The notes beneath the pieces are model-generated. The model was not told the DNA's origin. It saw only the letters and a list, made by a program, of their open reading frames with translations, and searched no databases. A stretch of 64,000 nucleotides of DNA, from the NCBI GenBank assembly GCA_000775715.1, contig JRWQ01000014.1:1-64000 (forward strand), in the 5' to 3' direction. Origin of the DNA: Vibrio tubiashii (GTDB lineage Bacteria > Pseudomonadota > Gammaproteobacteria > Enterobacterales > Vibrionaceae). Below are positions 51,938-61,007 of the stretch, piece after piece. Made by a program: the position numbers and the translations under genes. Every line of letters starts with the position of its first letter. The stretch's first letter is position 1.

Positions 51938-53392
51938 TTGATTAAGAATACAGTAAAAACGTTCGTCCTTGGCTGCGCCATTATCTCAAGCAGCGTATCT
52001 GCAGAGTCTTTACCTGAGCGTATTGACCGATTTATGGATCTTTTCGATCAAGCGCACGCAACGGTTTCTTACGATATTCGCAGTCTACAATCTGATTACC
52101 CAACGCGTTTGCTTACACCAGAGTCAATGCTTCCGCAAACCGCCGCTTATCCACTTAAAGATATCCAAAGGCTGTATAGATTAGCTCAAAACTGTACTGG
52201 AAAATTACCGCTTAGTCCTTTAATCACGGAGCCTTTGGTTTTTACTAGAGCGATGTGTAAAGGCAATAAACTCAGCGAGAAGTGGTTCGCGAGAAGTGCA
52301 TTGATTCATCCGGGGGGCGGAACTTATGCCAACCGATACGTTCAAATATATCCAGATTCTATTGTGCAGCTTCAGCAGTACATGCATATAAAAGAGCGTC
52401 CTTTAGCATCAGATTCAACTTTGCTCGGAAGACTGCAAAGAATGAACGAAGATGCGGTTGTCTCTTTGATATCTGGCTCAAGTATGTTTATTGAGCGAAA
52501 TGAGCTTTGGTTGAGAAAGAATGACAACTACCTGATTTATCCCGAAAGCATTTGGAAGCAGGCCGTAGAAGACGCGGGACTGACTTTTGCCATGCGTAGC
52601 AGCTCTAACAGCTGTTTTGTTCAACGGGGTAACGTCTGTTGGGATGTCGTTGATCACTCAGATATTCTGCGTATTAGTATGGTTGTGTTGGTTATAGCCA
52701 ACATTTTATTGGTGATCGGTTGGTCAATCTATCGCTGGAATACTAAGCGACAAGAGATGAAGAGCAGGATGTTGATCTTGCAGATCCTAACCCATGAACT
52801 AAGAACACCAATAGCCAGTTTATCGCTCACCGTCGAAGGTTTCCGCCGAGAATTTGAGCATCTCCCTGAATCGGTTTACGATGAGTTTCGACGTTTATGT
52901 GAAGACTCGCGCAGGCTTCGACAACTGGCCGAGGCGAGTAAGGATTACCTTCAATCAGATAACAAGCCATTAGCTAGTGACTGGGTACCTTCAGTTAAAG
53001 ACTGGTTGGAGTTCAAAGTTGAAGAAGAATTTAGCAACAAAGTGAGCTTTACGATTGATCAAGATGTCGCCGCCAAGTTGAACGTTTATTGGCTCGGCAC
53101 TTGTATTGATAATTTAATTCGCAACGCTATTAAGTACGGGGTTGCGCCAGTGGTATTAGATGTTAGTACCACTACAAACAAGATTACGGTTAAAGTACAA
53201 GATCAAGGGCAATTGTCGGCAAAAGATTGGCGTCAGCTAAGAAAGCCCTTCGTTAGTAAAAGCGGACTTGGTCTTGGTTTAACCATTGTTGAATCCATGG
53301 TTGGGCGAATGGGTGGCAGAATGTCACTGATTGGTCCGCCAACATCGTTTATTTTGGAGATTCCTTGTGAAACAGACACTGCTTCTAGTTGA
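51938..53392 (+). CDS. vxrA: VxrA-type sensor histidine kinase (DUF3404 sensor)
   Basis: The 484-residue kinase has a signal/TM start, a periplasmic DUF3404 domain of about 230 residues, a membrane segment (about 246-266) and a kinase core with LTHELRTPIAS (phospho-His), NLIRNAIKYG and GLGLGLTIVESM. DUF3404 sensors are the VxrA/WigK/VbrK group of Vibrio, which respond to cell-wall damage and control cell-wall synthesis, type VI secretion or beta-lactam responses. The start is TTG with no strong ribosome binding site. The next genes match the vxr operon order. Confidence 0.92.
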   Translation: MIKNTVKTFVLGCAIISSSVSAESLPERIDRFMDLFDQAHATVSYDIRSLQSDYPTRLLTPESMLPQTAAYPLKDIQRLYRLAQNCTGKLPLSPLITEPLVFTRAMCKGNKLSEKWFARSALIHPGGGTYANRYVQIYPDSIVQLQQYMHIKERPLASDSTLLGRLQRMNEDAVVSLISGSSMFIERNELWLRKNDNYLIYPESIWKQAVEDAGLTFAMRSSSNSCFVQRGNVCWDVVDHSDILRISMVVLVIANILLVIGWSIYRWNTKRQEMKSRMLILQILTHELRTPIASLSLTVEGFRREFEHLPESVYDEFRRLCEDSRRLRQLAEASKDYLQSDNKPLASDWVPSVKDWLEFKVEEEFSNKVSFTIDQDVAAKLNVYWLGTCIDNLIRNAIKYGVAPVVLDVSTTTNKITVKVQDQGQLSAKDWRQLRKPFVSKSGLGLGLTIVESMVGRMGGRMSLIGPPTSFILEIPCETDTASS

Positions 53393-54026
53393 AGACGATA
53401 AAAACTTAGCTGACGGGCTATTAGTTAGCTTAGAGCAAGCGGGGTATGAGTGCTTCCATTCAGAGACCATAGCAGATGTTGCTCAATACTGGGATCAAGC
53501 CGATCTAGTTATTTTGGATCGTCAGCTTCCTGATGGCGACTCGGTTGATCATCTCGTTGAATGGAAAAAGATCAAAGACGTCCCGGTGATCTTACTAACT
53601 GCACTTGTCACGGTAAAAGACAAAGTGGCTGGACTAGACGCCGGTGCTAATGATTACCTGACTAAGCCGTTTGCTGAGGCTGAGCTGTTTGCTCGTATCC
53701 GTGCGCAGCTTCGTGCACCAGAAGGTGAAGAGCAGGATGACAATAAAGTTCTGACAGAAAACCTAATTATCGATAAATCTACACGTGAAGTGACTTATAA
53801 AGATGAGTTGATTACTTTAACGCGTACTGAGTTTGATCTGCTACTTTTCCTAGCAAGTAATCTGGGTCGGGTATTTACACGTGATGAACTTCTTGATCAT
53901 GTGTGGGGCTATAACCATTTCCCAACGACTCGTACTGTCGATACACATGTATTGCAGCTACGCCAGAAACTGCCTGGACTTGAGATTGAAACACTACGTG
54001 GTGTTGGTTACAAAATGAAAGCGTAA
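53367..54026 (+). CDS. vxrB: VxrB-type OmpR-family response regulator
   Basis: The 219-residue regulator has a receiver domain (LLLVEDDKNLADGL, Asp in LVILDRQLPDGD, Lys in YLTKPF) and an OmpR-type winged helix (LTRTEFDLLLFLASNLGRVFTRDELLDHVWG, TRTVDTHVLQLRQKL, IETLRGVGYKM). GTG 53367 is chosen because GGAG lies seven bases before it; it overlaps vxrA by 26 bases. It is the partner of VxrA. Confidence 0.94.
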   Translation: MKQTLLLVEDDKNLADGLLVSLEQAGYECFHSETIADVAQYWDQADLVILDRQLPDGDSVDHLVEWKKIKDVPVILLTALVTVKDKVAGLDAGANDYLTKPFAEAELFARIRAQLRAPEGEEQDDNKVLTENLIIDKSTREVTYKDELITLTRTEFDLLLFLASNLGRVFTRDELLDHVWGYNHFPTTRTVDTHVLQLRQKLPGLEIETLRGVGYKMKA

Positions 54027-54904
54027 TGAGAAAAGTTCCGCTATTGGTCGGTGTATTGATAGTCAGCGCACCGACATCTGCCGATAACGTGCCTTGGTTT
54101 GAGAGCAACACTCCACTGACTCAGGCGCATCGGAATTTGCTCAACAATGATCTCCCATCGATGTTCGCATCGTTGGTAGAAGTTTGGCAGCTTGATAAAA
54201 ACCGCTCATTGACCCCGCATTTGAATGAATTATTTTTACAGTCGCTCGATGTCGACTGCGGTAAAAGTTTGGATAATCGAACCCTTCCTGAATGGATTAC
54301 TAACGTCACGGTGCGTCGTAGTGATATTCAAAGCCCAGGTAGAGATGCGTACCGCGCCATTGTTGAGGTGGAATCTGCCCGAGATATCAGTGATATTACG
54401 TTGACCCGCTGGGTGAATAAAACGTTGTCTACCGATAACTCTTTTGTTACGAGCTCTAGTAACTCTGACCAAGGTATCACCAAATATACCAAACGCTACA
54501 ATCTCAATACTCAAGCTAGAAGTGGCTTATATAGAATCGATGTCACTGCAGCTGATCAATCATCGTGGAGCTCTTGGCTGATACTCGCTAGACCAAAAGC
54601 TGAAGTGACAGTTAGGTGGGATGCTAAAGCACAATGGGGGATTGAGAAAACGGCACTGCTTAATCCTCATTGTCCGCTACCGAAACTTAATGTTGCTTTA
54701 TATGACTATGTCGATGGCAGTTACAATCAGGTATGGGGTCAAAGCTACGATTCCGATTATCCTACATCGTTAAGTGGTGATGAAGTAGAGAAAGGACGCT
54801 ATGTGTTAGCTGTTTCAATCAATCACCAACGCTGGCAAGGCCCTATAATTGTCGAACAAACACAAATTATTAGTAAGACATACGATGTTTCAGTGGAGGA
54901 ATAG
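54026..54904 (+). CDS. vxrC: DUF2861 protein, vxrC position
   Basis: The 292-residue exported protein has a signal peptide cleaved after TSA and belongs to DUF2861. The stop of vxrB and this ATG overlap in TAATG, so the two are coupled. Blocks include VPWFESNTPLTQAHRNLLNN and DRSSWSSWLILARPKAEVTV-like beta regions. Function unknown; it is the third gene of the vxr operon in Vibrio. Confidence 0.85.
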   Translation: MRKVPLLVGVLIVSAPTSADNVPWFESNTPLTQAHRNLLNNDLPSMFASLVEVWQLDKNRSLTPHLNELFLQSLDVDCGKSLDNRTLPEWITNVTVRRSDIQSPGRDAYRAIVEVESARDISDITLTRWVNKTLSTDNSFVTSSSNSDQGITKYTKRYNLNTQARSGLYRIDVTAADQSSWSSWLILARPKAEVTVRWDAKAQWGIEKTALLNPHCPLPKLNVALYDYVDGSYNQVWGQSYDSDYPTSLSGDEVEKGRYVLAVSINHQRWQGPIIVEQTQIISKTYDVSVEE

Positions 54905-54964
54905 CTAAAGTTAATAGACAATTGAACGATATAAGCATATGGAACAAAAAAGTTTATACCAATT

Positions 54965-56170
54965 ATGGAAAACAAATTAAAACTCCTTACCTTGTCTATT
55001 GCCTTAGCGGCCAGCTCTGCATCTGCTGCAAATTATGCCATTGAAGCTCGTGGCGATGCGATGGGCGGAGTTGGTGTTGTTTCTGCAAACTTCTTAACTG
55101 CGCCATTTTACAACCCAGCGCTAACCGCGATCTATCGACGCAACGATGACTACGGAATGATCACCCCAAGTTTCGGTCTATCATATAGCGATGAACATAT
55201 GATGGTAGATGATCTCGACAAAGCTTCCGATCTCATTGATCAAGCTGTCGGTGGAGACTATTCAAACATATCTGAATTGCAAACCACTCTAGATGCGCTC
55301 GAGGGTGACATTGCTAATTTGCAAATTGGTGGCGTTGTTGCATTCGCAATTCCGAACCAATATTTGGCAATGAACGTATTTGCTAAAGCTTATGCAGAGT
55401 CTTTTGCTGAAACCGATATCTACACTGGTGCTAATAGTGCTGACCCAACATTTAACCCTGCGGTAAACGCAGAGTTAAGTGGCGTGAATGCGGTTGGTCT
55501 GGGTGTCACTGAAGTGGGGATCTCACTCGCTAAATATCAAACTTTCCTAGGACAGCATATCGCGTTCGGTGTCACTCCTAAGCTTCAACGAGTTTATACT
55601 TATGTGTATCGTGCGAATTTAAACAACTACGATATTAAAGATATACGCGAAAACGGCCAAGGCGAAACCATGTTTAACATGGACGCGGGTTTTTTATGGT
55701 TTTACGGCCCGTTACGAGTTGGTGTGTCGGCGATGAACTTAGTTTCTCGTGATATTAAATCACAAGAACTAGCTGCAACAACAGTGACTTCACGCGTCGA
55801 CCCAACCCAATCTAGAACGTTTGGTGCGACGAGTTATGATTACCAAATGCGCCCACAATACACGCTTGGTATTGGCTTAGTAGCAGACTATGCAACCATC
55901 AGTGTTGACTATGATTTGAATGAAGATGAAAAGTTTACTGTCTTTAACGACAATACCCAGATGCTGCGAGTGGGTGGTGAAATCGATATCATGCGTCAAC
56001 TAAAACTTCGTGCCGGTTGGAAGCGCAATCTGGCATATGATGACCTGGATGACACTATAACCGCAGGTATTGGCCTTTCGCCACTTAACTTGTTTCAGTT
56101 AGATATTGGTGCAAGTTACACCAACGAAAATTCTATGGGTGGCTACGTTAACTTCTTAACCAGTTACTAG
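54965..56170 (+). CDS. vxrD: TraF-like outer-membrane barrel protein, vxrD position
   Basis: The 401-residue protein has a signal peptide cleaved after SASA and matches the family called conjugal transfer protein TraF (FadL-like barrel). Blocks are EARGDAMGGVGVVSANFLTAPFYNPALTA, GGVVAFAIP and a C-terminal LFQLDIGASYTNENSMGGYV. There is no conjugation system here, so the family name is misleading. The gene symbol follows the operon position. Confidence 0.82.
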   Translation: MENKLKLLTLSIALAASSASAANYAIEARGDAMGGVGVVSANFLTAPFYNPALTAIYRRNDDYGMITPSFGLSYSDEHMMVDDLDKASDLIDQAVGGDYSNISELQTTLDALEGDIANLQIGGVVAFAIPNQYLAMNVFAKAYAESFAETDIYTGANSADPTFNPAVNAELSGVNAVGLGVTEVGISLAKYQTFLGQHIAFGVTPKLQRVYTYVYRANLNNYDIKDIRENGQGETMFNMDAGFLWFYGPLRVGVSAMNLVSRDIKSQELAATTVTSRVDPTQSRTFGATSYDYQMRPQYTLGIGLVADYATISVDYDLNEDEKFTVFNDNTQMLRVGGEIDIMRQLKLRAGWKRNLAYDDLDDTITAGIGLSPLNLFQLDIGASYTNENSMGGYVNFLTSY

Positions 56171-56225
56171 GGGATCTGTTAGTCACTCGAACGACTAGCA
56201 CTTAACTTAGAATCGTAATATAGTC

Positions 56226-56253
56226 GGCTCCTAAATATTTAGGAGCCTTTTTT
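56226..56253 (+). terminator. terminator hairpin that contains the ribosome binding site of the next gene
   Basis: GGCTCCTAAAT and ATTTAGGAGCC form a perfect 11-bp palindrome followed by six T and directly by ATG 56254. The AGGAG in the right arm (56241-56245) is the only ribosome binding site for the next gene and pairs with CTCCT in the left arm. The element can therefore end transcription and hide the start site at the same time. Confidence 0.85.
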
Positions 56254-56400
56254 ATGTTTGATGATTTACCGCCGCTTACTCACGAAGAACAACAAAAAGC
56301 TGTAGAAAAAATTCAAGAGCTAATGACGCAGGGGATAAGTACTGCAGAAGCGATAAAAATCGTCGCACAACAAATAAGAGAAGAAGCCGCGAAAAAATAG
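56254..56400 (+). CDS. yoaH: UPF0181 (YoaH-like) small protein, vxrE position
   Basis: The 48-residue protein starts [20 protein letters not shown] and continues with [20 protein letters not shown], a full match to the UPF0181/YoaH family, though shorter at the C-terminus than E. coli YoaH (59 residues). Function unknown. In V. cholerae a UPF0181 gene also closes the vxr cluster, as far as I recall. The start codon follows a terminator hairpin without spacing. Confidence 0.88.
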   Translation: MFDDLPPLTHEEQQKAVEKIQELMTQGISTAEAIKIVAQQIREEAAKK

Positions 56401-56424
56401 TCGCTTTAAGAAATAGACGCATAG

Positions 56425-56451
56425 AAAAGAGCAGGGAACTGCTCTTTTTTT
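56425..56451 (+). terminator. terminator of the vxr operon
   Basis: AAAAGAGCAG and CTGCTCTTTT pair around GGAA, followed by TTT. Confidence 0.92.
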
Positions 56452-57007
56452 ATGTGTGTAATATCTGGTGCACTATAACTAATTAGTTCACAGCCGTCAG
56501 AGAAACTCTAGAACTATTATCTGTTGCCAAGAAACGTGACAAGGACAAAATAGGCTTTTGTAATAAAACTGAAAGTTGCGGTTTATTGCCTTTGTTTCAA
56601 TGATTAATTATTTAAATTCAATAACTTATAACAGTCAATTATTCTAGCGTTAAGCTTTCGTTGTTTTAGCCTGTAATAAAATTACGGAGTTGAAAGTTGC
56701 GAGTGTGGGCGCTTACTATCAGCCAGTTGAATGCTCTATGGCGTGATCGCGTCACAGTTTTTCTAAAGACACTCACGTTGGGAAAGTGTTTGTACTGAAG
56801 GTTGTTGATAGTGGTTGTTGGGACTGTTACCAGTAGACAATTGGAGGGGTTTAGCTGGGATAAGGGCTGTATGAGTCGATTACTTGTTCGGTGACACGGT
56901 CACGATATTGTGTTCGACAAGCAAATGTCTAGAGGATAAGCGAAAGGGGGATTACTTAGAAATGGAGTGGTTTGAGTCATAAACCCGCAATGAACTCTAT
57001 GACATTA
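56452..57007. other. long intergenic region without a recognised gene
   Basis: About 550 bases show no credible reading frame. TGTAATAAAA followed by TGAAAGTTGCG occurs twice (56559-56580 and 56672-56701), about 120 bases apart. The part from 56700 to 56960 is G-rich on the plus strand and contains CGTGATCGCGTCACAG and CGGTGACACGGTCACG, both partly palindromic. It could hold a small RNA or be a decayed gene. Confidence 0.45.
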
Positions 57008-57031
57008 AAAAGGCCGCTGATGCGGTCATTA
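57008..57031 (-). terminator. terminator of the DUF2726 gene
   Basis: On the minus strand TGACCGC-ATCA-GCGGCC is followed by TTTTTAATG; one mismatch lies in the stem. Confidence 0.75.
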
Positions 57032-57085
57032 CTATTCTTATAGTTTCACCCTATATTACTATATATATTACTATAACGCGTGAGC

Positions 57086-57625
57086 CTAGCGCGACGCATA
57101 TCTTGTTGTAGTAACATCGTCGGCTTCGCCATAAAGGAGCTGCTCTAGCTCGAAGTAGTCATATGATTTTGAAACTGGTACTCGCATCAAGGGAATTCCA
57201 GCGGTACAGGTAGCATTGTTTACAAAGTTATCTCTGCGAATTCTATCTGGTCTAGAATGAGAAGAATCATCAAGTTCAATAAGAATCTCGACTTTTAACG
57301 TTATAGGGTTGCAAAGGACGAAGTCGTAATGCTTCTTGGCTATCTTATTGAAAGCCTTATGCCAGGTACTTTTATCGTATTTGCCTTTTTTAGGAGTAAT
57401 AACATCAGCGATTCGAACTTTAGAGAAGATCAGATGCCTATCTTTTACTGTGACGGTCAACGCTCGATAGAAGGCTAGCTCAGTTGGTGTAACGATCGAC
57501 CCAGTAGACTCGTACTCATAGTAGTCTTTAGACTTGATTTCAGGCTCTTTGTTGGATTTGAGTTTTTTAACAAATATAAGAATTACGACAGCTATGAACC
57601 CATACAAAAAGATTAGATATTCCAT
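57086..57625 (-). CDS. membrane-anchored DUF2726 protein
   Basis: The 179-residue protein has one N-terminal membrane segment (3-19) and a DUF2726 domain: LTPTELAFYRAL-like start, VRIADVI, HYDFVLCNPITLKVEILIELDDSSHSRPDRIRRDNFVNNAT and GIPLMRVPVS. The domain has the E-x-D-D-x-S-H pattern of restriction-endonuclease-like folds and is often linked with topoisomerase or nuclease domains. A nuclease role is possible. It lies alone in a gene-poor stretch. Confidence 0.85.
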   Translation of the reverse strand: MEYLIFLYGFIAVVILIFVKKLKSNKEPEIKSKDYYEYESTGSIVTPTELAFYRALTVTVKDRHLIFSKVRIADVITPKKGKYDKSTWHKAFNKIAKKHYDFVLCNPITLKVEILIELDDSSHSRPDRIRRDNFVNNATCTAGIPLMRVPVSKSYDYFELEQLLYGEADDVTTTRYASR

Positions 57626-58120
57626 ATCAATGATTTATCCGTAACTGGTGATGTAAGTCATGAACCTATACTTCAAATAAGAATAATCAAACCGATGCAT
57701 AAAAAGTGAGTGCTGCTTCAGATGGTAATGAAGAAAACCGTCCTGATAGTATGAGGTTGTGCAGTATGGGCCAGAAACATGAGAAGCTAGCAACGACAAA
57801 CTGATTTGGATTGACGATAAGACAAACACAAAGCGTTAAGTCAATATATAGCGATTGTTCTGCGACTCACGCGTAGTGAGTGACCAGCACCTTAGTTTAA
57901 GTTTTTGTCAGACAAAGCTTTGGCTGACATTTAAACGTTGAGCTTCTACCTAAGTGCGCATTATGTGCGTTATGTTAAATAATGTTTGATATTAAGAAAG
58001 GACACTCATTGTCCCTTCTATTTAATCATCTTCTATAGCTCCGATTCACCATAATCAGATTTACCATAAAATACCTAATAATCAGTTTGCTAATCGAAGA
58101 TTAACGCTCTGCTTATTAGT
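57626..58120. other. intergenic region upstream of the DUF2726 gene
   Basis: About 495 AT-rich bases carry no credible gene; the 64-codon frame on the minus strand here has no ribosome binding site and an odd composition. Short direct repeats GTGCGCATTATGTGCGTTATG lie near 57955. Nothing else was recognised. Confidence 0.45.
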
Positions 58121-58432
58121 TTAGCCACCGGCTAGTTTTACTGTGTGACCTTTCTTTTCCAGGTGCGCTTTTATTTTGTCGCGTGCATCGCCTTGAATTT
58201 CGATGTTGCCGTCTTTAACTGAACCGCCGCAGCCACAAACTTTCTTTAGTTCTGCCGCTAACAATTTTAGTGGCGCATCATCAAGATCTAAGCCCGTAAC
58301 GATTGAAACGCCTTTGCCTTTGCGTCCTTTCGTTTGGCGTTCAATACGAACAATGCCATCGCCTTTTGGACGTTGAGGTTTGTCTTCTTCAGGTTTGATG
58401 CGACCCACATCAGTGCTATATACAAGAGTCAT
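58121..58432 (-). CDS. yciH: SUI1/YciH-type translation factor
   Basis: The 103-residue protein matches YciH, a bacterial SUI1/eIF1-like protein that affects start codon selection. Visible blocks are MTLVYSTDVGRI, RIERQTKGRKGKGVSIVTGLDL, CGCGGSVKDGNIEIQGD and IKAHLEKKGHTVKLAGG. It follows a DUF3319 gene after five bases, so the two share a transcript. Confidence 0.93.
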   Translation of the reverse strand: MTLVYSTDVGRIKPEEDKPQRPKGDGIVRIERQTKGRKGKGVSIVTGLDLDDAPLKLLAAELKKVCGCGGSVKDGNIEIQGDARDKIKAHLEKKGHTVKLAGG

Positions 58433-58437
58433 AAAGC

Positions 58438-58809
58438 TTACTTCTTCTGTTGTGCCTTTTGCTTAGCGACCAAGTATGCCTCTATGTGCTTCTGAATAGC
58501 AAGTTTTCCGCCTTTGATAAGTCTACCGTTAAAGAAGCAATACCAGCTATTTGGCTCGCCTGTGTCATTCTTTATCGTATAGCCATGAAAAACTTCTTGA
58601 GATGGTTGTCCACTCGCAGCGTGTTGCTTTGATAGAGAGTTGAACTCTTTAGGGTCTATGATGGTTGCAGTATCGCAAAACCAATCAATACTCTTCTTTA
58701 CAGCAGCCATACTGCCTTGCAAAGTATGGTTCTTGATTTGAACTTGCCAAACATCCGTCGAGTTTCCAGCAGATTTGAGGGTAAAACCTCGGTAACTTGC
58801 AGCAGCCAT
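58438..58809 (-). CDS. DUF3319-like protein
   Basis: The 123-residue protein starts at Met 58809 (MAAASYRGFTLKSAGNSTDV). The frame is open 20 codons further, but that part is Leu/Ile rich and unlike the family. Two related units, YRGFTLKSAGN...AAVKKSIDWF and FHGYTIKNDTG...LAIQKHIEAYL, look like an internal repeat of one small fold. It fits the Vibrio DUF3319 group. Function unknown. Confidence 0.75.
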   Translation of the reverse strand: MAAASYRGFTLKSAGNSTDVWQVQIKNHTLQGSMAAVKKSIDWFCDTATIIDPKEFNSLSKQHAASGQPSQEVFHGYTIKNDTGEPNSWYCFFNGRLIKGGKLAIQKHIEAYLVAKQKAQQKK

Positions 58810-58908
58810 AATCACTATTATCTTTGTTGTGAGTAAGTTTAATAATAATTGTAAATCTCTCATTATCAAGTATATTTATCACAAGTTTAGTTGTTATAGT
58901 GCGTGACT

Positions 58909-59868
58909 ATGAAAAAAAATGTTCGCATAATCACATGTGAAGAACGAAAGCGATATTTTATCAATACATTTTCGTGCCTGATTGGTGTTGAGCATTTTAA
59001 TGATTTAACTGACGGTTCTTATTCACATAACTCGCTATTAGCGATGGGGAAAGATTGGAACCTGTTTCGTGAATTTTGCGATTCAAAAACCGTTCGGCCG
59101 CTTCCAGCAGCGGCCACAGCAGTGCGTCTGTTCATAGAAAATGAGTCAAAGAGTCGCAAATATTCGACTATCAAACGTTACGCCGTCACTATAGGCCTGG
59201 TACATAGGTTACTCGGTTTGCCAGACCCTGTTTCTTCGGTTTCAGTAAGGAATACACTTGCAGATCTGAGGATAAACAAAAAGCACGACTCCCATTCAAC
59301 AAACGCATTTAGTCGTCAACATTTGGATGAGTTGACTCTCCTACTACACAAATCGAAAAATAGTAAAGATATTCGCAACTTGGCGATTTATCATATTATG
59401 TTTGAATGCATGTTAAAGCGTTCAGAGTTACGTGATTTAGCGCTTGAATCAGTCTATTCACATGACGAGCGCTTTAATGTGGTTGTCGGCAGTGAAGAAT
59501 ATCAATTGTCAGTCGAGTCGTCACAATTACTCGCACGTTGGCTAGAAGTTCGTGGTGATTACAGTGGCGCGTTGTTCACTGCCATTGATAAGTACGGCAA
59601 TTTGAGTAGGAATGCGTTGAATGACTCTTCTATCTATCGAATTCTAAGAGCTGCGAGCGACAAGTTAATGCTAGATGTGCAGTTTTCTGGCCAATCGTTA
59701 CGTGTCGGCGCTGCTAGCGACCTTGCTTCTCAAGGAGCTAAGGTGAAGGAAATACAGAGGCATGGTCGTTGGAAAAGTGCTGCTATGCCCTATCAGTATG
59801 TTGGTAATAGATCGCAAGCAGCACTAGAGCGTATGGTCTACAAGAGCTTTAAGCCTTGGGACAAATAG
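58909..59868 (+). CDS. orphan tyrosine recombinase/integrase
   Basis: The 319-residue recombinase has a SAM-like N-terminal DNA-binding domain (HNSLLAMGKDWNLFREFCD and on) and a catalytic domain. Arg I is in CMLKRSELRDLAL, Arg II in SLRVGAASDLASQG, His/Trp in RHGRWKS and the Tyr in PYQYVGNRS. The usual His before Arg II (HxLR) is a Ser here, seen in several such chromosomal recombinases. ATG 58909 is used; GTG 58903 is possible. No att site or mobile genes are near. It overlaps ddl by 20 bases, tail to tail. Confidence 0.88.
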   Translation: MKKNVRIITCEERKRYFINTFSCLIGVEHFNDLTDGSYSHNSLLAMGKDWNLFREFCDSKTVRPLPAAATAVRLFIENESKSRKYSTIKRYAVTIGLVHRLLGLPDPVSSVSVRNTLADLRINKKHDSHSTNAFSRQHLDELTLLLHKSKNSKDIRNLAIYHIMFECMLKRSELRDLALESVYSHDERFNVVVGSEEYQLSVESSQLLARWLEVRGDYSGALFTAIDKYGNLSRNALNDSSIYRILRAASDKLMLDVQFSGQSLRVGAASDLASQGAKVKEIQRHGRWKSAAMPYQYVGNRSQAALERMVYKSFKPWDK

Positions 59869-60853
59869 AGCGTTTCACACAGTTCGCTAGGAAGCTCGCA
59901 AAAGAGTGTCCGTTATGTTCTAGCATTTTAGGGAACATAGAGATCGGCGTCATACCTGGGAAGGTGTTTATTTCATTAAGATAGATTTGGCCATCAGGCG
60001 TTAGGAAGAAATCAATGCGCGACAAATGACGTAGGCGCATTTGTGTGAACACTTTCTCGGAACTTGCGCGGATAACTGCAAGCTGATCTTGGGTTAGGTT
60101 CGTCGCTTCTACTTGCGTTGTCGAATGGCTTGAAGCACTGTATTTCTCTTCATAAGAGTAAAATGCATCTTCCGGAGCGATGATTTCACCGGGCGCTGTG
60201 ATATGCAGTTTCCCTTCATATTCATACGCAGCGACTTCCAGTTCACGAGGTTTTACTGCTTGTTCAACAAGTACTTGATCTGAATAGCTAAATGCATCGT
60301 CGATAGCTTGTTGCAGTTGCTCTACTTTCGTTACCTTGTAACAACCAACCGAAGAACCCTGTCTCGCTGCCTTGACAAATACCGCTCCCCACGCTGCAAA
60401 AGCAGCTTTGCTTTGCTCGAATGCGTTTTGGTTGTTTTCTGATAGGAAAATGTAAGGCGTATTCGGGATACCTAACGCGTCATACCATAGTTTTGATGTG
60501 ATCTTATTGAAGCTGTTGGTGCTTGCTTCAGGACCACAACCCAAATATGGGATTCCAGAAAGCTCTAACATAGACTGGATATCACCTGTCTCTCCAGGGA
60601 ATCCATGAATACATGGAATAACAAAATCTAATTTGGTAGAACTCGTTTTAGTGTTGATAGTGCCGGTATTGGTATCTAAGTATGCGAGTTCACCTTCGCT
60701 TGTGTACCAACCGTCGGATCTCATTTCAACGCGTACAACGTTAAACTCAGCCGTCAGTTTTAATTGTGATTGAAGGAAATCTGCAGATACTAGGGACACT
60801 TCGTGTTCAGAAGAACCACCGCCGCAAAGAAGAAGAATAGTCGTGTTTGTCAT
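59849..60853 (-). CDS. ddlA: D-alanine--D-alanine ligase
   Basis: The 334-residue ATP-grasp ligase makes D-Ala-D-Ala for peptidoglycan. It has LLLCGGGSSEHEVSLVSA, IPCIHGFPGETGDIQSMLELSGIPYLGCG, KAARQGSSVGCYKV, and SRIDFFLTPDGQIYLNEINTFPGMTPISMFPKM with the metal and D-Ala binding residues. ATG 60853 is the family start. Because it stands alone and not in the mra/fts cluster, it fits a DdlA-like second ligase. Confidence 0.94.
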   Translation of the reverse strand: MTNTTILLLCGGGSSEHEVSLVSADFLQSQLKLTAEFNVVRVEMRSDGWYTSEGELAYLDTNTGTINTKTSSTKLDFVIPCIHGFPGETGDIQSMLELSGIPYLGCGPEASTNSFNKITSKLWYDALGIPNTPYIFLSENNQNAFEQSKAAFAAWGAVFVKAARQGSSVGCYKVTKVEQLQQAIDDAFSYSDQVLVEQAVKPRELEVAAYEYEGKLHITAPGEIIAPEDAFYSYEEKYSASSHSTTQVEATNLTQDQLAVIRASSEKVFTQMRLRHLSRIDFFLTPDGQIYLNEINTFPGMTPISMFPKMLEHNGHSFASFLANCVKRSICPKA

Positions 60854-60975
60854 TAAAAATCTATCCATGAGACAACTGGGAATCTCAGTCCATAATAATC
60901 AAAACCTGTATCAGTTACACGGTTTTAGCGGTTAAAAATCCCAATTGGTGTCTGAATGAAGAAAATATAGGCGAT

Positions 60976-61001
60976 AAAAAAGGGGCCATCGCCCCTTTTT
61001 T
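60976..61001. terminator. bidirectional terminator
   Basis: AAAAAAGGGGC and GCCCCTTTTTT pair around CATC, just past the SPOR lipoprotein gene. Confidence 0.92.
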
Positions 61002-61007
61002 GCTATT

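Noticed and set aside
54965..56170. TraF label as evidence of a conjugation system.
   Set aside because: No other transfer genes are present; the protein is a FadL-like barrel in the vxr operon and the family name is historical.
57635..57829. 64-codon minus-strand frame upstream of the DUF2726 gene.
   Set aside because: No ribosome binding site, odd composition rich in Tyr, His and Ser, and no recognisable family.
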